From Sipunculus nudus (Eukaryota; Annelida; Sipuncula; Golfingiida; Sipunculidae), in assembly GCA_026874595.1 (NCBI GenBank), contig CM049317.1:10268382-10332381 (forward strand): 64,000 nucleotides of DNA, read 5' to 3'. Every line of letters begins with the position of its first letter. The stretch's first letter is position 1. The notes under the pieces were generated by a model that had not been told where the DNA came from, searched no databases, and was given only the letters and a program-made list of their open reading frames with translations. Shown here one piece after another: positions 54,601 to 59,196 of the stretch. Both the position numbers and the translations under genes were made by a program.

Positions 54601-55685
54601 AAAATTTCAGGTGGATAAGTCCCTTCAATGCAGAAATATGACTGATTTTATCCCAAAGCAGATGAACAGATGGATGCTGTCCATGAATGATTGCAGGTGG
54701 CGCCATCATTTTTAGTGTATGTTATAAAGCTATCAAAGCGCTACATATGTGCAAAATATTTAGCCTGATTGGTTGAACAGTTCCCAAGATATGTGGGTTT
54801 ATGTCTAGAAACAGACGCACAAATGGATGCTGGCAGAGAGGAAAGGTCAGAGGTCAACCAAAAATGAGGGTGCAGCAGTTGACATGTGACACGATCAAAA
54901 TTGTGTATTTTATTAAATCCTGCCCAGTTGTTACGGAGGAGTTCTCTGGAAACCTATGGGGTGGCGGTGGCGTGCACCTGAAAACATAGTATCCACAAAA
55001 CTCTGTTTTGGCGGATACAATTATCATCTGGAAACCTAATTTTTGGACAAATGACTCCTCTGCCCTTTACCTTTGACCAGGTAGGTATCCTCCTCTATTG
55101 GTGGGTGAACTATATATGCAAGATGAGAGGTCTGAGTTGAAATTTTGGCTGAAAATGCATCAACAGTCTTATTAAAGATATGTCCTGTGACCTTGACCTT
55201 TGACCTTATGACCCCAAAATCAATTTGAGTCTTGCTTTTTCAATTGGACATACATAAGTTTGAAATCCATACATCGTTAAAAGCTTAAATTATCATACAG
55301 AAACTAATTTTTTGACAATCTTGAGGGTATTAAAAGGCGTGAAAACAAGAAAAGGATAATATATATAGGTGGCACCTCCAGTTTCCAGCACATCACTTGT
55401 CTATCCAAGATCTTCAGTGACCTTGATTTTTGGACCAATCCATGCAAGATTTCTTGAGATATTTAAGAATTTATGTTATTTTCAGCAAAAATGGACCTAT
55501 TCAAGGTCAAGGTCACTCTCCTAGCAAAGGTCATGACCCCATTTTAAATAGGCTTCGTCCTCTCACCTATATCTATACACATGTAAAGTTAGATAAAGAT
55601 ATAAAAAAAAATACTTTTTTAGTGTATCCAGCTCACAAGATTTTTCTGCAAAGAGTAGTATACTGACTTAGTCTTGGGATACAAA

Positions 55686-55753
<68 letters not shown>

Positions 55754-58292
55754 CCTTCTTTGCATCTGTGTGACACATGACAAATATACATATAATTAAT
55801 GACATATTTCAAATGTTTTAAAATTAATTAAAGTTTTAGAAAATAAGGTATAATGTTTCAAGTATAAGTTAATTAATTCTTAAACAGGTTCAGATATTAT
55901 ATTTGATAGTAAACTCATAAATGGAACCAAAGTCTATAATACTATTTATTAATATATTTCATTTGCAAAATACAAATATTATTCTTTGTTATTAGAAGTG
56001 GGGGGTGGGGGGGGGGGGGTGATTACATTGACCATCCCCTCTTGCCAAAAAGTGTGTGTGTTTGTGGGTGTGGGGGGTATATTTATAACCCCCCCCCCCC
56101 CTCCCTGTATATTAAGACCCTTGTACCCTGTAACAGGAACAGGTGCACATGCACTTGATATGTGTTTCAGTTTTGCTTATTGATACTATGTTTTCAGCTG
56201 CACGCCGCCGCCGCCGCCGCGTAGGTTTCCGGAGAACTCCTCCGTAACCGCTGGGCGGAATTTTACGAAACCCGGGATTATGTTCGGGTCACATGTGAAC
56301 TGCTGCGCCCCGATTTTGTTTTGACCTCTGACCTTTCCTCTGCGCTCTGCGTCCGTTTGTGCGTCTGTTTCCACACATAAACCCACATATCTCGGGAACC
56401 GTTTGACGGATCAGGAAAATTTTTTTGCACAAATGTAGCCCTTGGAGAGCTTTATAACATACACAAAAATGGTGGCGCCACCTGCAACCATGTTTGCACA
56501 GTGTCCATCTGTTCGTCTGCCTTGGGTTAAAATCACTCATATCTCTGCAGTGACTTGACTAATTCACCTGAAATTTGGCATGCGTATGCATCCTGGTTAG
56601 CTTTTCTGATTTTGTGACAGGTGACACCACCTACATTCACGTTTACGCTGCAGACATCCAAGCTCATATCTCGGGAACCGTTTGACCGATCAGGAAAATT
56701 TTTTTGCACAAATGTAGCCCTTGGAGAGCTTTATAACATACACAAAAAATGGTGGCACCACCTGCAACCATGTTTGCACAGTGTCCATCTGTTTGTCTGC
56801 CTTGGGTTAAAATCACTCATATCCCTGCAGTGACTTGACTAATTCACCTGAAATTTGGCATGCGTATACATCCTGGTTAGCTTTTCTGATTTTGTGACAG
56901 GTGGCGCCACCTACATTCACGTTCACGCTGCAGACAACCAAGCTCATATCTCGGGAACCGTTTGACCGATCAGGAAAATTTTTTTGCACAAATTTGGCCC
57001 TTGGAGAGCTTTTTAACATACGCAAAACTGGTGGCGCCACCTGCAGCCATTTGTGCACAGCTCCTGTCTGTTTGTCTGCCATGGGATAAAATCACTCATA
57101 TCTCGGCAGTAGTATGACATATCTGGCTAAAATTTTGCAGGTTTATACATCCCCGACAGCTCTCTTGATTTTATGACAGGTGGAGCCACCTGCATGCTAG
57201 TTTATGCAGCAGACATCCAAGCTCAAATCTTGGGAACCGTTTGACCGATTGGGCCAAAGTTTTGCATGTGTATAGTTCTCACATAGCTCTTTATCATACG
57301 CAAAACTGGTGCCGTCACCTGCAACCATTTTTGCTCAGTGTCCATCTGATTGTCTGCCACGGGCTAAAATCACTCATATACATGTAGTGGTTTGACTTAT
57401 CTGCCTTAAATTTTGCATATGTATACAACTGGGACAGCTTTCTGGATTTTGTGGTAGGGGGGGGCAACCTTCATACACAATTTGGCTGCAGACATCCCTG
57501 CTAATATGCAACACTTCACTCTATTTCCCCTTGCTACTAAATCCATGCCTCATTTCACCCGTTCCACTCTGATTTAGGCGGATACACGTAGTCGCTTGTC
57601 GACTACCCGTATTCTAGTTCCATTTGAAGTTTCCACCCCTCTATTAAAATATGCTAAATTTTTCGGCTTATGTTAACTATATTTTAATAATGGTTCCTCC
57701 AATAGAAGATGGCTTTTTCATTTGTTTTTCATGGTTGGTCCTCCCCCCCCCCCCCAACCCCCCAAATCCGGAATCCGCCCCCTATCATTGGACACTCTTC
57801 CTCTGACCTCAAACCGGTCATTCACCTCGGAGGTCAGTCACGCGGAAAAAAATAACAATAACTGTTTGTTTACTGGTGCTTAAAGCCCTTGCGCGCTTGA
57901 GTAATTACAAGCTTGAGTTCAGCCGTGGCATTTCTTTGTTTAACGGCTGATGCCAGCCGACACGTGATTAGGAAGGGGCTAGGAAGCTCTTTTTGTTCAT
58001 TTTTAACAGCCGATTAACTGATTTTTGGTCATATTATTTTCCGTCATCCGCACTGAAGCTATACATAACAAGTGAATATATATCACACCCGTAAGAAAAT
58101 TAAATTAACGCAGTTAAAATATGCAACTTGTATCCTGTTTTGGTTTCCACGGCCTGAGCTATTGTTCAGTATTGTATTATCGCTCGGATTAGCAGCAGCC
58201 TGTCAAACGCTGGACCAAAGCCAAAGGTGAACTGACGTTTTAAGAAAACATTCCAACAAGTTTCAGAACTAAACTCACCTCATTTCACCCAT
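11223..58292 (-). CDS. alr: alanine racemase, nine-exon gene (whole coding span)
   Basis: Alanine racemase interconverts L- and D-alanine using pyridoxal phosphate; in bivalves D-alanine accumulates as an osmolyte (established). Joining 58292-58279, 42541-42396, 25652-25494, 24888-24747, 24256-24169, 16806-16685, 14721-14609, 12826-12605 and 11479-11223 gives 1263 nt, 420 aa, with no internal stop. Seen in order: N-terminal strand FINVNLDAITQNINILR; PLP lysine in VVKSAGYGHG (Lys60, Tyr64); HIKVDSGMSRNG (Lys163, Arg170); FTHLADPW (His198); FIRPGISLYG (Arg251); VGYSCTY (Tyr297, the catalytic tyrosine by position) exactly 19 residues before Tyr316 of PLGYGDGYSR; VGRVSMD (Met347-Asp348); TISYEIM (Tyr389). 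Length is slightly above the bacterial 360-390 aa. All introns are GT-AG. No signal peptide is apparent. Oddity: the usual Asn-Ser after the HxA motif appears as Gly235-Ser236. Substrate specificity (Ala versus Ser) cannot be proven from sequence. Confidence 0.93.
12605..12826 (-). CDS. alr: alanine racemase exon 8: catalytic tyrosine exon
   Basis: The acceptor is CCTTTCTCTTTCAG and the donor ACCG|GTAAGA; it opens and closes in phase 1. It encodes FGLQPALSLKAMTTLVKECV, then KGAKVGYSCTYECQSSEFIA, VIPLGYGDGYSRGLSSNGYV and IRDRT. This spans the hinge into the C-terminal beta domain. Tyr297 (VGYSCTY) is the second catalytic base by position, and the spacing of 19 residues to Tyr316 (LGYGDG) equals that in the Bacillus enzyme. 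GLQPALSLK is the usual start of the domain. Confidence 0.96.
12994..13474. mobile_element. MITE with CTTAAAG-type terminal inverted repeats
   Basis: The left end CTTAAAGGGGCCAGATCACC and the inverted right end CTTAAAGTAGCCCATTCACC match at most positions over about 20 bp. A related copy in the opposite orientation lies at 29221-29475 (CGGTGATATCCACACTTTTT, GGCCCCTTTAAAG) and a partial one at 27020-27340. No ORF. It lies in alr intron 7, about 170 bp from the exon 8 acceptor. Confidence 0.6.
13585..14465 (+). repeat. CATAATGTYC minisatellite
   Basis: About 0.9 kb of imperfect 9-12-nt units of the form CATAATGTCCATAATGTT, in alr intron 7. Units vary in length by multiples of three often enough to leave several short frames open (MNIMGIINIID-like). 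These are not genes. Confidence 0.9.
14609..14721 (-). CDS. alr: alanine racemase exon 7: FIRPGISLYG motif
   Basis: The acceptor is CATCTTTGCAG and the donor ACCAG|GTATGA; it opens in phase 2 and closes in phase 1. It encodes SRPGLKFHTSGSGATLRGYG, then TDLDFIRPGISLYGLPP. Arg251 of IRPG is the residue expected to hydrogen-bond the pyridine nitrogen of PLP, a hallmark of alanine racemase. The bacterial HxANS motif appears as HTSGS, so the usual Asn is Gly235 while the phosphate-binding Ser236 is kept. Confidence 0.94.
14722..16684 (-). other. alr intron 6
   Basis: Mostly unique. 15735-16110 has two to three diverged units of about 135 bp (TGACCTCTGACCTCAATAAA, GAATTTTGATGAGAATG, GTAACCTTTGTCC). 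Nothing else was recognised. Confidence 0.5.
16685..16806 (-). CDS. alr: alanine racemase exon 6: EGVFTHLADPW motif
   Basis: The acceptor is TGCTTGTTTTAG and the donor TATAG|GTAACA; it opens in phase 0 and closes in phase 2. It encodes LCDDLNVPLEGVFTHLADPW, then DNRDFTIKQMETYLSAIEPY. The FTHLA motif with His198 matches the conserved FTHFA motif of Alr, whose histidine interacts with the Arg that contacts the PLP ring nitrogen. The helix following it (QMETYLSAI) is also typical. Confidence 0.93.
16873..18208 (+). mobile_element. class ACAAGG element A1 (1.3 kb) with E-type interior
   Basis: The left end ACAAGGCCTACAGGCCTAAT has an AGGCCT-ac-AGGCCT inverted repeat, then GCGAACCTGTG (16893-16903). 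The right end GCATAAGCTCATAGATTCGC + TAAAA is the expected inverse with two changes. Inside, a class E left end (17046; GTAGTC..ACTAC and GTATCCGCC) is followed by E units to about 18118, then an ACGACGGAAGACGGACAACG microsatellite. It lies in alr intron 5, about 65 bp upstream (in gene direction) of the exon 6 acceptor. Confidence 0.65.
18286..18340. promoter_or_regulatory. cluster of four GTCTAGAC palindromes
   Basis: GTCTAGAC at 18296-18303, 18309-18316, 18317-18324 and 18330-18337. The middle two form a perfect 22-bp palindrome (18306-18327: TGTGTCTAGAC and its reverse complement). GTCTAGAC is the palindromic SMAD-binding element known from vertebrates and flies. It sits in alr intron 5 just past element A1. 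Function is inference only. Confidence 0.35.
18620..19136 (+). mobile_element. class ACAAGG family A copy, 3' portion
   Basis: Starts in the module GTGTCGCCACCAATACCTCA and ends CATCGCACAAGCTCACAGGT + TTGCTAAAAT. It shares about 0.5 kb (AACATTGGCATAAAATTTGG, TTCGGAGAAGAAGATTTTTA) with the copies at 961-1465 and 4005-4510. No left terminus is visible. Confidence 0.7.
19377..22249 (+). mobile_element. class ACTAGA element F1 (2.9 kb, complete)
   Basis: The left end ACTAAACATTTCTTGGCACC contains palindrome GGCACC-gct-GGTGCC (19391-19405) and subterminal motif GTATCGCCAGAC (19409-19420). The right end is a hairpin GTATCTCCAGAC-tat-GTCTGGCGATAC (22218-22244) followed by AAT; its right arm is the exact inverse of the left motif. 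The first 1.2 kb of the interior is AT-rich and unlike the other copies; from about 20.7 kb it carries units of roughly 310 bp with TCAAGGTCAAGGCCACTCTC and one GGTGGCGCCACC. A GCGGTGGCGGCGGCGGCGCA run precedes the hairpin. No long ORF. Confidence 0.8.
22281..23376 (+). mobile_element. class ACAAGG element DC1 (1.1 kb)
   Basis: The left end ACAAGGGACCCATGGGTCAC contains the palindrome GACCCATGGGTC, followed by GCTCAGCTGA. The interior jumps at about 22480 from the left-end module to the C module (TTGGGGACATCTAACTGTAT). The right end has a GACGGACGGTTGGACGGACC microsatellite and a hairpin TAGCTCAG-a-TGACT, loop TAT, AGTCA-g-CTGAGC. It abuts the 3' end of F1 by about 30 bp. Confidence 0.78.
23430..23850 (+). 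mobile_element. small element with TGTCCCCC / GGGGGACA ends
   Basis: TGTCCCCC at 23439-23446 is mirrored by GGGGGACA at 23836-23843. A CAGACAGACAGAGATACAGA microsatellite precedes a 3' hairpin whose arms are TGTCCCC and GGGGGACA. The interior of about 0.35 kb has no ORF. The layout resembles element H. Confidence 0.5.
24169..24256 (-). CDS. alr: alanine racemase exon 5: HIKVDSGMSRNG motif
   Basis: The acceptor is CTGTATATTGACAG and the donor AAG|GTAGGT; it opens in phase 2 and closes in phase 0. It encodes LPAGTLHIKVDSGMSRNG, then CQPKDLPSLVK. Lys163 corresponds by position to the lysine that is carbamylated in the Bacillus enzyme, and Arg170 to the arginine that contacts the PLP phenolic oxygen (established family knowledge applied by alignment). 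Confidence 0.95.
24747..24888 (-). CDS. alr: alanine racemase exon 4: barrel segment
   Basis: The acceptor is TTATTTATCAG and the donor CAAAG|GTGAGC; it opens in phase 1 and closes in phase 2. It encodes NCQAWEMVLCLNHQLIPTVA, then EERPIRAMAGLLKENHDLIQ and SSDDKQ. The stretch LIPTV is where bacterial enzymes carry the strand before the substrate-facing helix. It is the least conserved part of the protein, but both junction phases fit and there is no stop in frame. Confidence 0.88.
25494..25652 (-). CDS. alr: alanine racemase exon 3: PLP-lysine exon
   Basis: The acceptor is CCTCTGTCTAG and the donor CTTG|GTGAGT; it opens and closes in phase 1. It encodes the signature VIGVVKSAGYGHGSVMVSK, where the Lys (60 in the 420-aa model) is the residue that forms the internal aldimine with PLP and Tyr64 four residues on is conserved in the family. 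RLAVATVDEGIHLRRN and PIHIL follow, matching the next barrel strands. This is one of the two exons that identify the gene beyond doubt. Confidence 0.95.
26211..26547. mobile_element. fold-back MITE with 22-bp perfect TIRs
   Basis: The 22 bp at 26224-26245 (AAAAGGTATGGTTCTCAGGC + AC) recur exactly inverted at 26511-26532. Similarity extends outward to GGCC (26214 and 26541) and inward over CCCGCAT..AATTT. About 340 bp, no ORF, in alr intron 2, 560 bp upstream (in gene direction) of exon 3. Confidence 0.75.
27487..28012 (+). mobile_element. solo left end of a class ACAAGG element
   Basis: AAGGGACCCATGGGTCACAG followed by GGCTCAGCTGA is the class left end, diverged at its first bases. C-type sequence reappears only at 29020-29220, beyond the Tigger-like element, so the original element may be broken by that insertion and by the MITE copy at 29221-29475. 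Confidence 0.5.
28017..28994. mobile_element. Tc1/mariner-type (pogo/Tigger-like) non-autonomous element
   Basis: The left end CAGTAAAACCTCGTTGTGTC at 28017 is mirrored at the right end (inverted CAGTGAAACCTCGTTGTGTC ending at 28994), continuing a further ten or so bases with few mismatches. A TA dinucleotide flanks each side (28015-28016 and 28995-28996), the target duplication of the superfamily. The interior of about 0.9 kb has no transposase ORF; internal stretches (TTCGACACA repeats) echo the terminal inverted repeat. Confidence 0.75.
29553..34543 (+). mobile_element. class ACAAGG element DC2 (5 kb) hosting DC3
   Basis: The left end ACAAGGGACCCATGGGTCAC is at 29553; the right hairpin TAGCTCAG...CTGAGCTA at 34513-34543. 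Interior up to 29990 matches 38750-39140 (GGTAATATAGGCCATGG, a G-run, TTCTTTATTTAATAAATTTG). DC3 (31032-33672) interrupts a C unit: left flank ATATACCTGAAAAA, right flank GTGAGTAAATATATTTCCTG, contiguous in other copies (53260-53330). 33760-34170 is unmatched sequence. Confidence 0.68.
31032..33672 (+). mobile_element. class ACAAGG element DC3 (2.6 kb), nested in DC2
   Basis: The left end ACAAGGGACCTATGGGTCAC, then GACGCTCAGCTG, is at 31032. Two C units follow (32330-32880, 33000-33560), then a GGACGGACGGACAGACGGAC microsatellite and the hairpin at 33640-33670. It is younger than its host DC2, whose C unit it splits. Confidence 0.72.
34910..37337 (+). mobile_element. class ACAAGG element DC4 (2.4 kb, B-type 3' end)
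   Basis: The left end ACAAGTGACCCATGGATCAT, then GATGCTCAGCTG, is mildly diverged. From 35930 it parallels 5090-6702, including CTTGACCTTTAACCTTGTGA units and GAATATAGGTTGAAGTGAC. It ends GAAAGTCAGCTGAGCTAAAT. It contains the exon-like segment at 35746-35788. Confidence 0.6.
35746..35788 (-). other. exon-like 43-nt segment in alr intron 2
   Basis: A good acceptor (TTTTCTTTCAG) is followed by 43 nt reading VLQFTYPADPTEKQ in one frame and then a donor-like GTGATA. In the frame imposed by alr exon 2 it would instead hit TGA after eight codons, so inclusion between exons 2 and 3 would truncate the protein. It may be a relic exon of another gene, a poison exon, or chance. Confidence 0.2.
37338..38214. 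other. unmatched intron 2 sequence
   Basis: Between two elements. It holds a short (GT)n-like stretch at 37440-37485 and a TACAGTAAACTCC string reminiscent of a TIR without a partner. Two near-repeats of AGAAAAGCWAGCTTCACCAG (37826 and 38134) were noted. Confidence 0.4.
38215..42265 (+). mobile_element. class ACAAGG element DC5 (4 kb, complete)
   Basis: The left end ACAAGGGACCCATGGGTCAC, then GGCGCTCAGCTGA, is at 38215. The first 0.5 kb matches 51290-51800. G-run at 39057-39070, (GA)n-rich tract 39597-39730. Three C-related units follow from about 39840, each with ACTTGAATAAAATCTACAGT. It ends with the GACGGACAGACGGACAGACG microsatellite and hairpin TAGCTCAG...CTGAGCTA (42230-42260). It stops 130 bp from the alr exon 2 donor. 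Longest copy with both ends clear. Confidence 0.78.
42396..42541 (-). CDS. alr: alanine racemase exon 2: N-terminal strand and helix
   Basis: The acceptor is TTTACTTTCAG and the donor G|GTAAGA. The exon opens in phase 2 and closes in phase 1. It encodes DSFELMEVACRGTDVFERVG, then RPCFINVNLDAITQNINILR, typical of the first strand and helix of the Alr barrel domain, ending CCKNKEI. An in-frame ATG at 42525-42523 could be the start if exon 1 is wrong. It is separated from exon 3 by 16.7 kb filled mainly with interspersed elements; a 4-kb element ends about 130 bp past its donor. Confidence 0.9.
42790..43055 (-). mobile_element. tRNA-derived SINE
   Basis: On the minus strand the head reads GGTCAGGGGTAGAGCA (A-box region), then GAATC, then GAGTTCAAATCC (B box, close to GGTTCRAATCC) with the usual spacing of about 40 nt. 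A body of about 170 nt follows and the element ends in an A-rich AAATAAATAAAAAAA tract near 42825-42790. This is the standard layout of a Pol III-driven tRNA SINE. The family was not identified. Confidence 0.7.
43060..44880 (-). repeat. 135-bp higher-order tandem repeat of CAGGTAC units
   Basis: GGGTATCCAGGTACAGG recurs at 43566, 43701, 43835, 43970 and 44105: a 135-bp period built from degenerate CAGGTACAGGTAC subunits; the edges (43060-43430, 44660-44880) are irregular. Since 135 is 3 x 45, the minus strand stays open as a 45-residue repeat (FRVCVPPVFLYLGTQCRACV...) over 44666-43827 and, after a 1-nt deletion near 43834, 43869-43429 in another frame. No start context, splice or homology supports a protein. 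It lies in alr intron 1. Confidence 0.9.
44913..45931 (+). mobile_element. class ACTAGA element F2 (1.0 kb)
   Basis: The left end TTAGATATTTCTTGGCACCG has palindrome GGCACC-gca-GGTGCC at 44926-44940 and a disturbed subterminal motif. The interior carries two F-type units with GGTGGCGCTACC and GGTGGCGCCACC (45626). The right end is a (C/T)GGCGGCGGTGG run and a decayed hairpin 45907-45931 ending GTCTGGGGATAC. It is followed directly by another left end (45933), a head-to-tail arrangement. Confidence 0.72.
46127..49590 (+). mobile_element. class ACTAGA element F3 (3.5 kb, complete)
   Basis: The left end ACTAGACATTTCTTGGCACC has palindrome GGCACC-gca-GGTGCC (46141-46155) and subterminal GTATCCCCAGAC (46159-46170). 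The right hairpin GTATCCCCCGAC-ttt-GTCTGGGGATAC (49561-49587) has its right arm exactly inverse to the left motif. The core is a 288-bp tandem array; the last 0.6 kb holds a GGTGGCGCCACC and a GGCGGCGGCGGCGGC run just before the hairpin. Confidence 0.82.
46280..48960 (+). repeat. 288-bp tandem array with TGACCTTGACCTTTGACCT core
   Basis: About nine head-to-tail units inside F3; matching positions such as 46927/47215 and 47789/48077 are 288 bp apart. Each unit has two AGGTCA-rich blocks, one with CCTTGACCTTTGACCTCATG and one with CCTTCACCTTTGACCTTGTG. Because 288 is a multiple of three, short frames repeat in phase on both strands, but they are broken and are not genes. Confidence 0.85.
49591..50217. 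other. right part of the Tigger-like element
   Basis: Contains CACCTGGCTATTACAGATTA, a GC-richer stretch 49680-49880, and the right TIR region CTATTACGACCACTTTGCCC. No transposase ORF. GGACCACC/CTGGCTATTACGACCAC also appears in the left part at 46040-46085. Confidence 0.45.
50682..55020 (+). mobile_element. class ACTAGA element E, 5'-truncated, with nested insertion
   Basis: Two to three E units (50682-51281 and 54427-54790) separated by a 3.1-kb class ACAAGG insertion. The 3' part ends GTGGCGGTGGCGTGCACC and a hairpin 54989-55018 with outer arm GGCGGATAC, loop TCT, followed by AAT. The GGCGGATAC arm is inverse to the GTATCCGCC found at the left end of the other E copies. The left end is absent. 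Confidence 0.65.
51282..54426 (+). mobile_element. class ACAAGG element DC6 (3.1 kb), precisely bounded
   Basis: The left end ACAAGGGACCCATGGGTCAC, then GGCGCTCAGCTGA; right end is an ACGGACGGACCGACAGACAG tract and hairpin TAGCTCAG...CTGAGCTA. It interrupts an E unit: flanks TTCAATGCAGA and ATGACTGATTTTATCC are joined in the uninterrupted unit at 54624-54650 (TTCAATGCAGAAATATGACT). No target duplication beyond ambiguous A/T bases is visible. Interior: left module to 51810, AT-rich 51810-53010, two C units. Confidence 0.85.
55692..55746 (+). repeat. (AT)n microsatellite
   Basis: About 55 bp of AT immediately downstream of the F2b right end. G- and C-runs follow at 56000-56020 and 56088-56102. 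Confidence 0.95.
56178..57618 (-). mobile_element. class ACTAGA element E, inverted copy (1.4 kb)
   Basis: On the minus strand it starts ACTAGAATACGGGTAGTCG with palindrome GTAGTCG-acaag-CGACTAC (57606-57588) and subterminal GTATCCGCC (57585-57577). The interior is about 3.5 units of a ~280-bp repeat, each with one or two GGTGGCGCCACC-type palindromes (56471, 56900, 57030), then a GCGGCGGCGGCGGCG run. The 3' hairpin seen in the other E copy is missing here: the sequence leaves the consensus after AACATAGTATC. Confidence 0.7.
57622..58278 (-). other. start of alr intron 1, non-repetitive
   Basis: Apart from a C-run near 57740-57757 this is unique, moderately CpG-containing sequence (CTCGGAGGTCAGTCACGCGG). 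It could hold regulatory sequence for the proposed first exon. Nothing specific was recognised. Confidence 0.4.
58279..58292 (-). CDS. alr: alanine racemase exon 1 (coding part), probable
   Basis: Reads ATG GGT GAA ATG AG followed by a strong donor GTGAGT. It ends in phase 2, exactly what exon 2 (which opens with the last base of a codon) needs, giving MGEMS-DSFEL before the Met of exon 2. An in-frame TGA at 58340-58338 lies upstream with no in-frame ATG between, so this ATG would be the first in frame. The surrounding kilobase is not repetitive, and a TATA box lies about 125 bp upstream. A phase match alone has a 1 in 3 chance. The alternative is that translation starts at the ATG at 42525-42523 in exon 2 (410 aa). 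Confidence 0.52.
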
Positions 58293-58337
58293 CTGGATAT
58301 TACATGCGACTTCTTGAAAATTCTGGGTAGAACTGAC

Positions 58338-58367
58338 TCAGTAGTACATGCATTTGACTTCATACAT
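58338..58367 (-). other. candidate upstream ORF in alr leader
   Basis: ATG TAT GAA ... TAC TAC TGA, a nine-codon upstream ORF in the proposed leader, ending at the in-frame TGA. A second element, ATG immediately followed by TAA, lies at 58305-58300, 8 nt before the proposed start codon. Both would matter only if transcription starts upstream of 58367, as the TATA position suggests. Confidence 0.3.
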
Positions 58368-58414
58368 GTAGCGGACTCGGAGGTTAGCCAGGCTAAGAAT
58401 AGTTAACTAGTGAA

Positions 58415-58424
58415 CTATATATAG
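58415..58424 (-). promoter_or_regulatory. candidate TATA box for alr
   Basis: CTATATATAG, a palindrome, so orientation is set only by context. It lies about 125 bp upstream of the proposed ATG at 58292, which would place the start of transcription near 58385-58390 and give a 5' leader of about 95 nt. The surrounding sequence is non-repetitive. Confidence 0.35.
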
Positions 58425-59120
58425 CCATTGTGCAGTATGGATCTAGCACACGCATTGACGCAACATGGTACATTTCCATTGGTCATAAAGTCAAAATTAT
58501 GTGAATGGCAAGGCCTGGTAGGCTTTGTGTATGTGTTAACAATTTTCTTAACCAAAGTTGACCCTGTTAGTCAGTTAATTTTTTTTATCTTTGGCCTAAC
58601 GAAGACATAATAATTGTGAGAATGGTTGTTTTGGCCTATTTTGGACTTCAAGTTGTGATGGTCATTTGGGATTCACTGCGTTCGGGCCAGAAATGTGTGA
58701 AAATGACACGCCCCCTTTTTTCCTGGCTTTTGTTTTGAAATGTAAATGTGTAATTATGCAACACACTCTCTAGGGAAAATTGTTTTGATATCAGATTTGA
58801 GCAAGAGTTTCAAAAGAGGTCCAACCCTCAGGCTTCTAACAGATATAATATCGGCACGTTTTAATACTGTCGGTCACTTGTCCTTCAGTTGTTGTGTTCC
58901 TGGGTCAAGGTCCAGCCTTGACCGAATATCACTTCAAGGGGCGGACCATTTGGTATCAGGTTACGGGTGTGTGTGTGTGTGTGTGTGTGGGGGGGGGGTT
59001 CAGTTTGTTCGTATCAAGCGAGGAATAAAATGCTGGAGCCATAGGGTTTATATGTAGAAATCCATGTTAAAATTATTTGTCATTACAAATTATGCTCATT
59101 CGGTGCTTTTAATTCTAGGT
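58425..59120. other. upstream flank of alr, unique
   Basis: Non-repetitive apart from a (GT)n and G-run at 58968-58998. Open frames here run through that run and are not supported. The likely proximal promoter region is its first few hundred bases. Confidence 0.4.
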
Positions 59121-59140
59121 CATTAGATATGTATATATAT

Positions 59141-59196
<56 letters not shown>
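59121..59196 (+). repeat. (AT)n microsatellite
   Basis: About 75 bp of AT with one break, adjoining the left edge of the fold-back region. Confidence 0.95.

Larger units (their letters stand above)
45933..55683 (+). mobile_element. class ACTAGA element F2b, host of nested insertions
   Basis: A diverged left end (ACTAGCAATTTCTGGCACTG, then GTATCCCCAGAC) at 45933 and a decayed right hairpin near 55658-55683 ending GTC..GGGATACAAA. The intervening 9.75 kb is mostly later insertions: the Tigger-like element (46024-50217, itself hosting F3), then an E-type segment (50682-55020) hosting a class ACAAGG element (51282-54426). Host pieces at 45933-46021, 50220-50680 and 55021-55683 all match F-type sequence (TGACCTTGACCTTTGACC, GGAAACTAATTTTTGGACA). 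Confidence 0.6.

Noticed and set aside
1000-57600. CRISPR array or bacterial origin
   Set aside because: Repeats are long, degenerate and microsatellite-bearing, and the gene has spliceosomal introns; this is eukaryotic DNA.
58746-59057. 103-residue plus-strand frame upstream of alr
   Set aside because: Runs through a (GT)n/G-run (CVCVCVCGGG) and shows no conserved motif.
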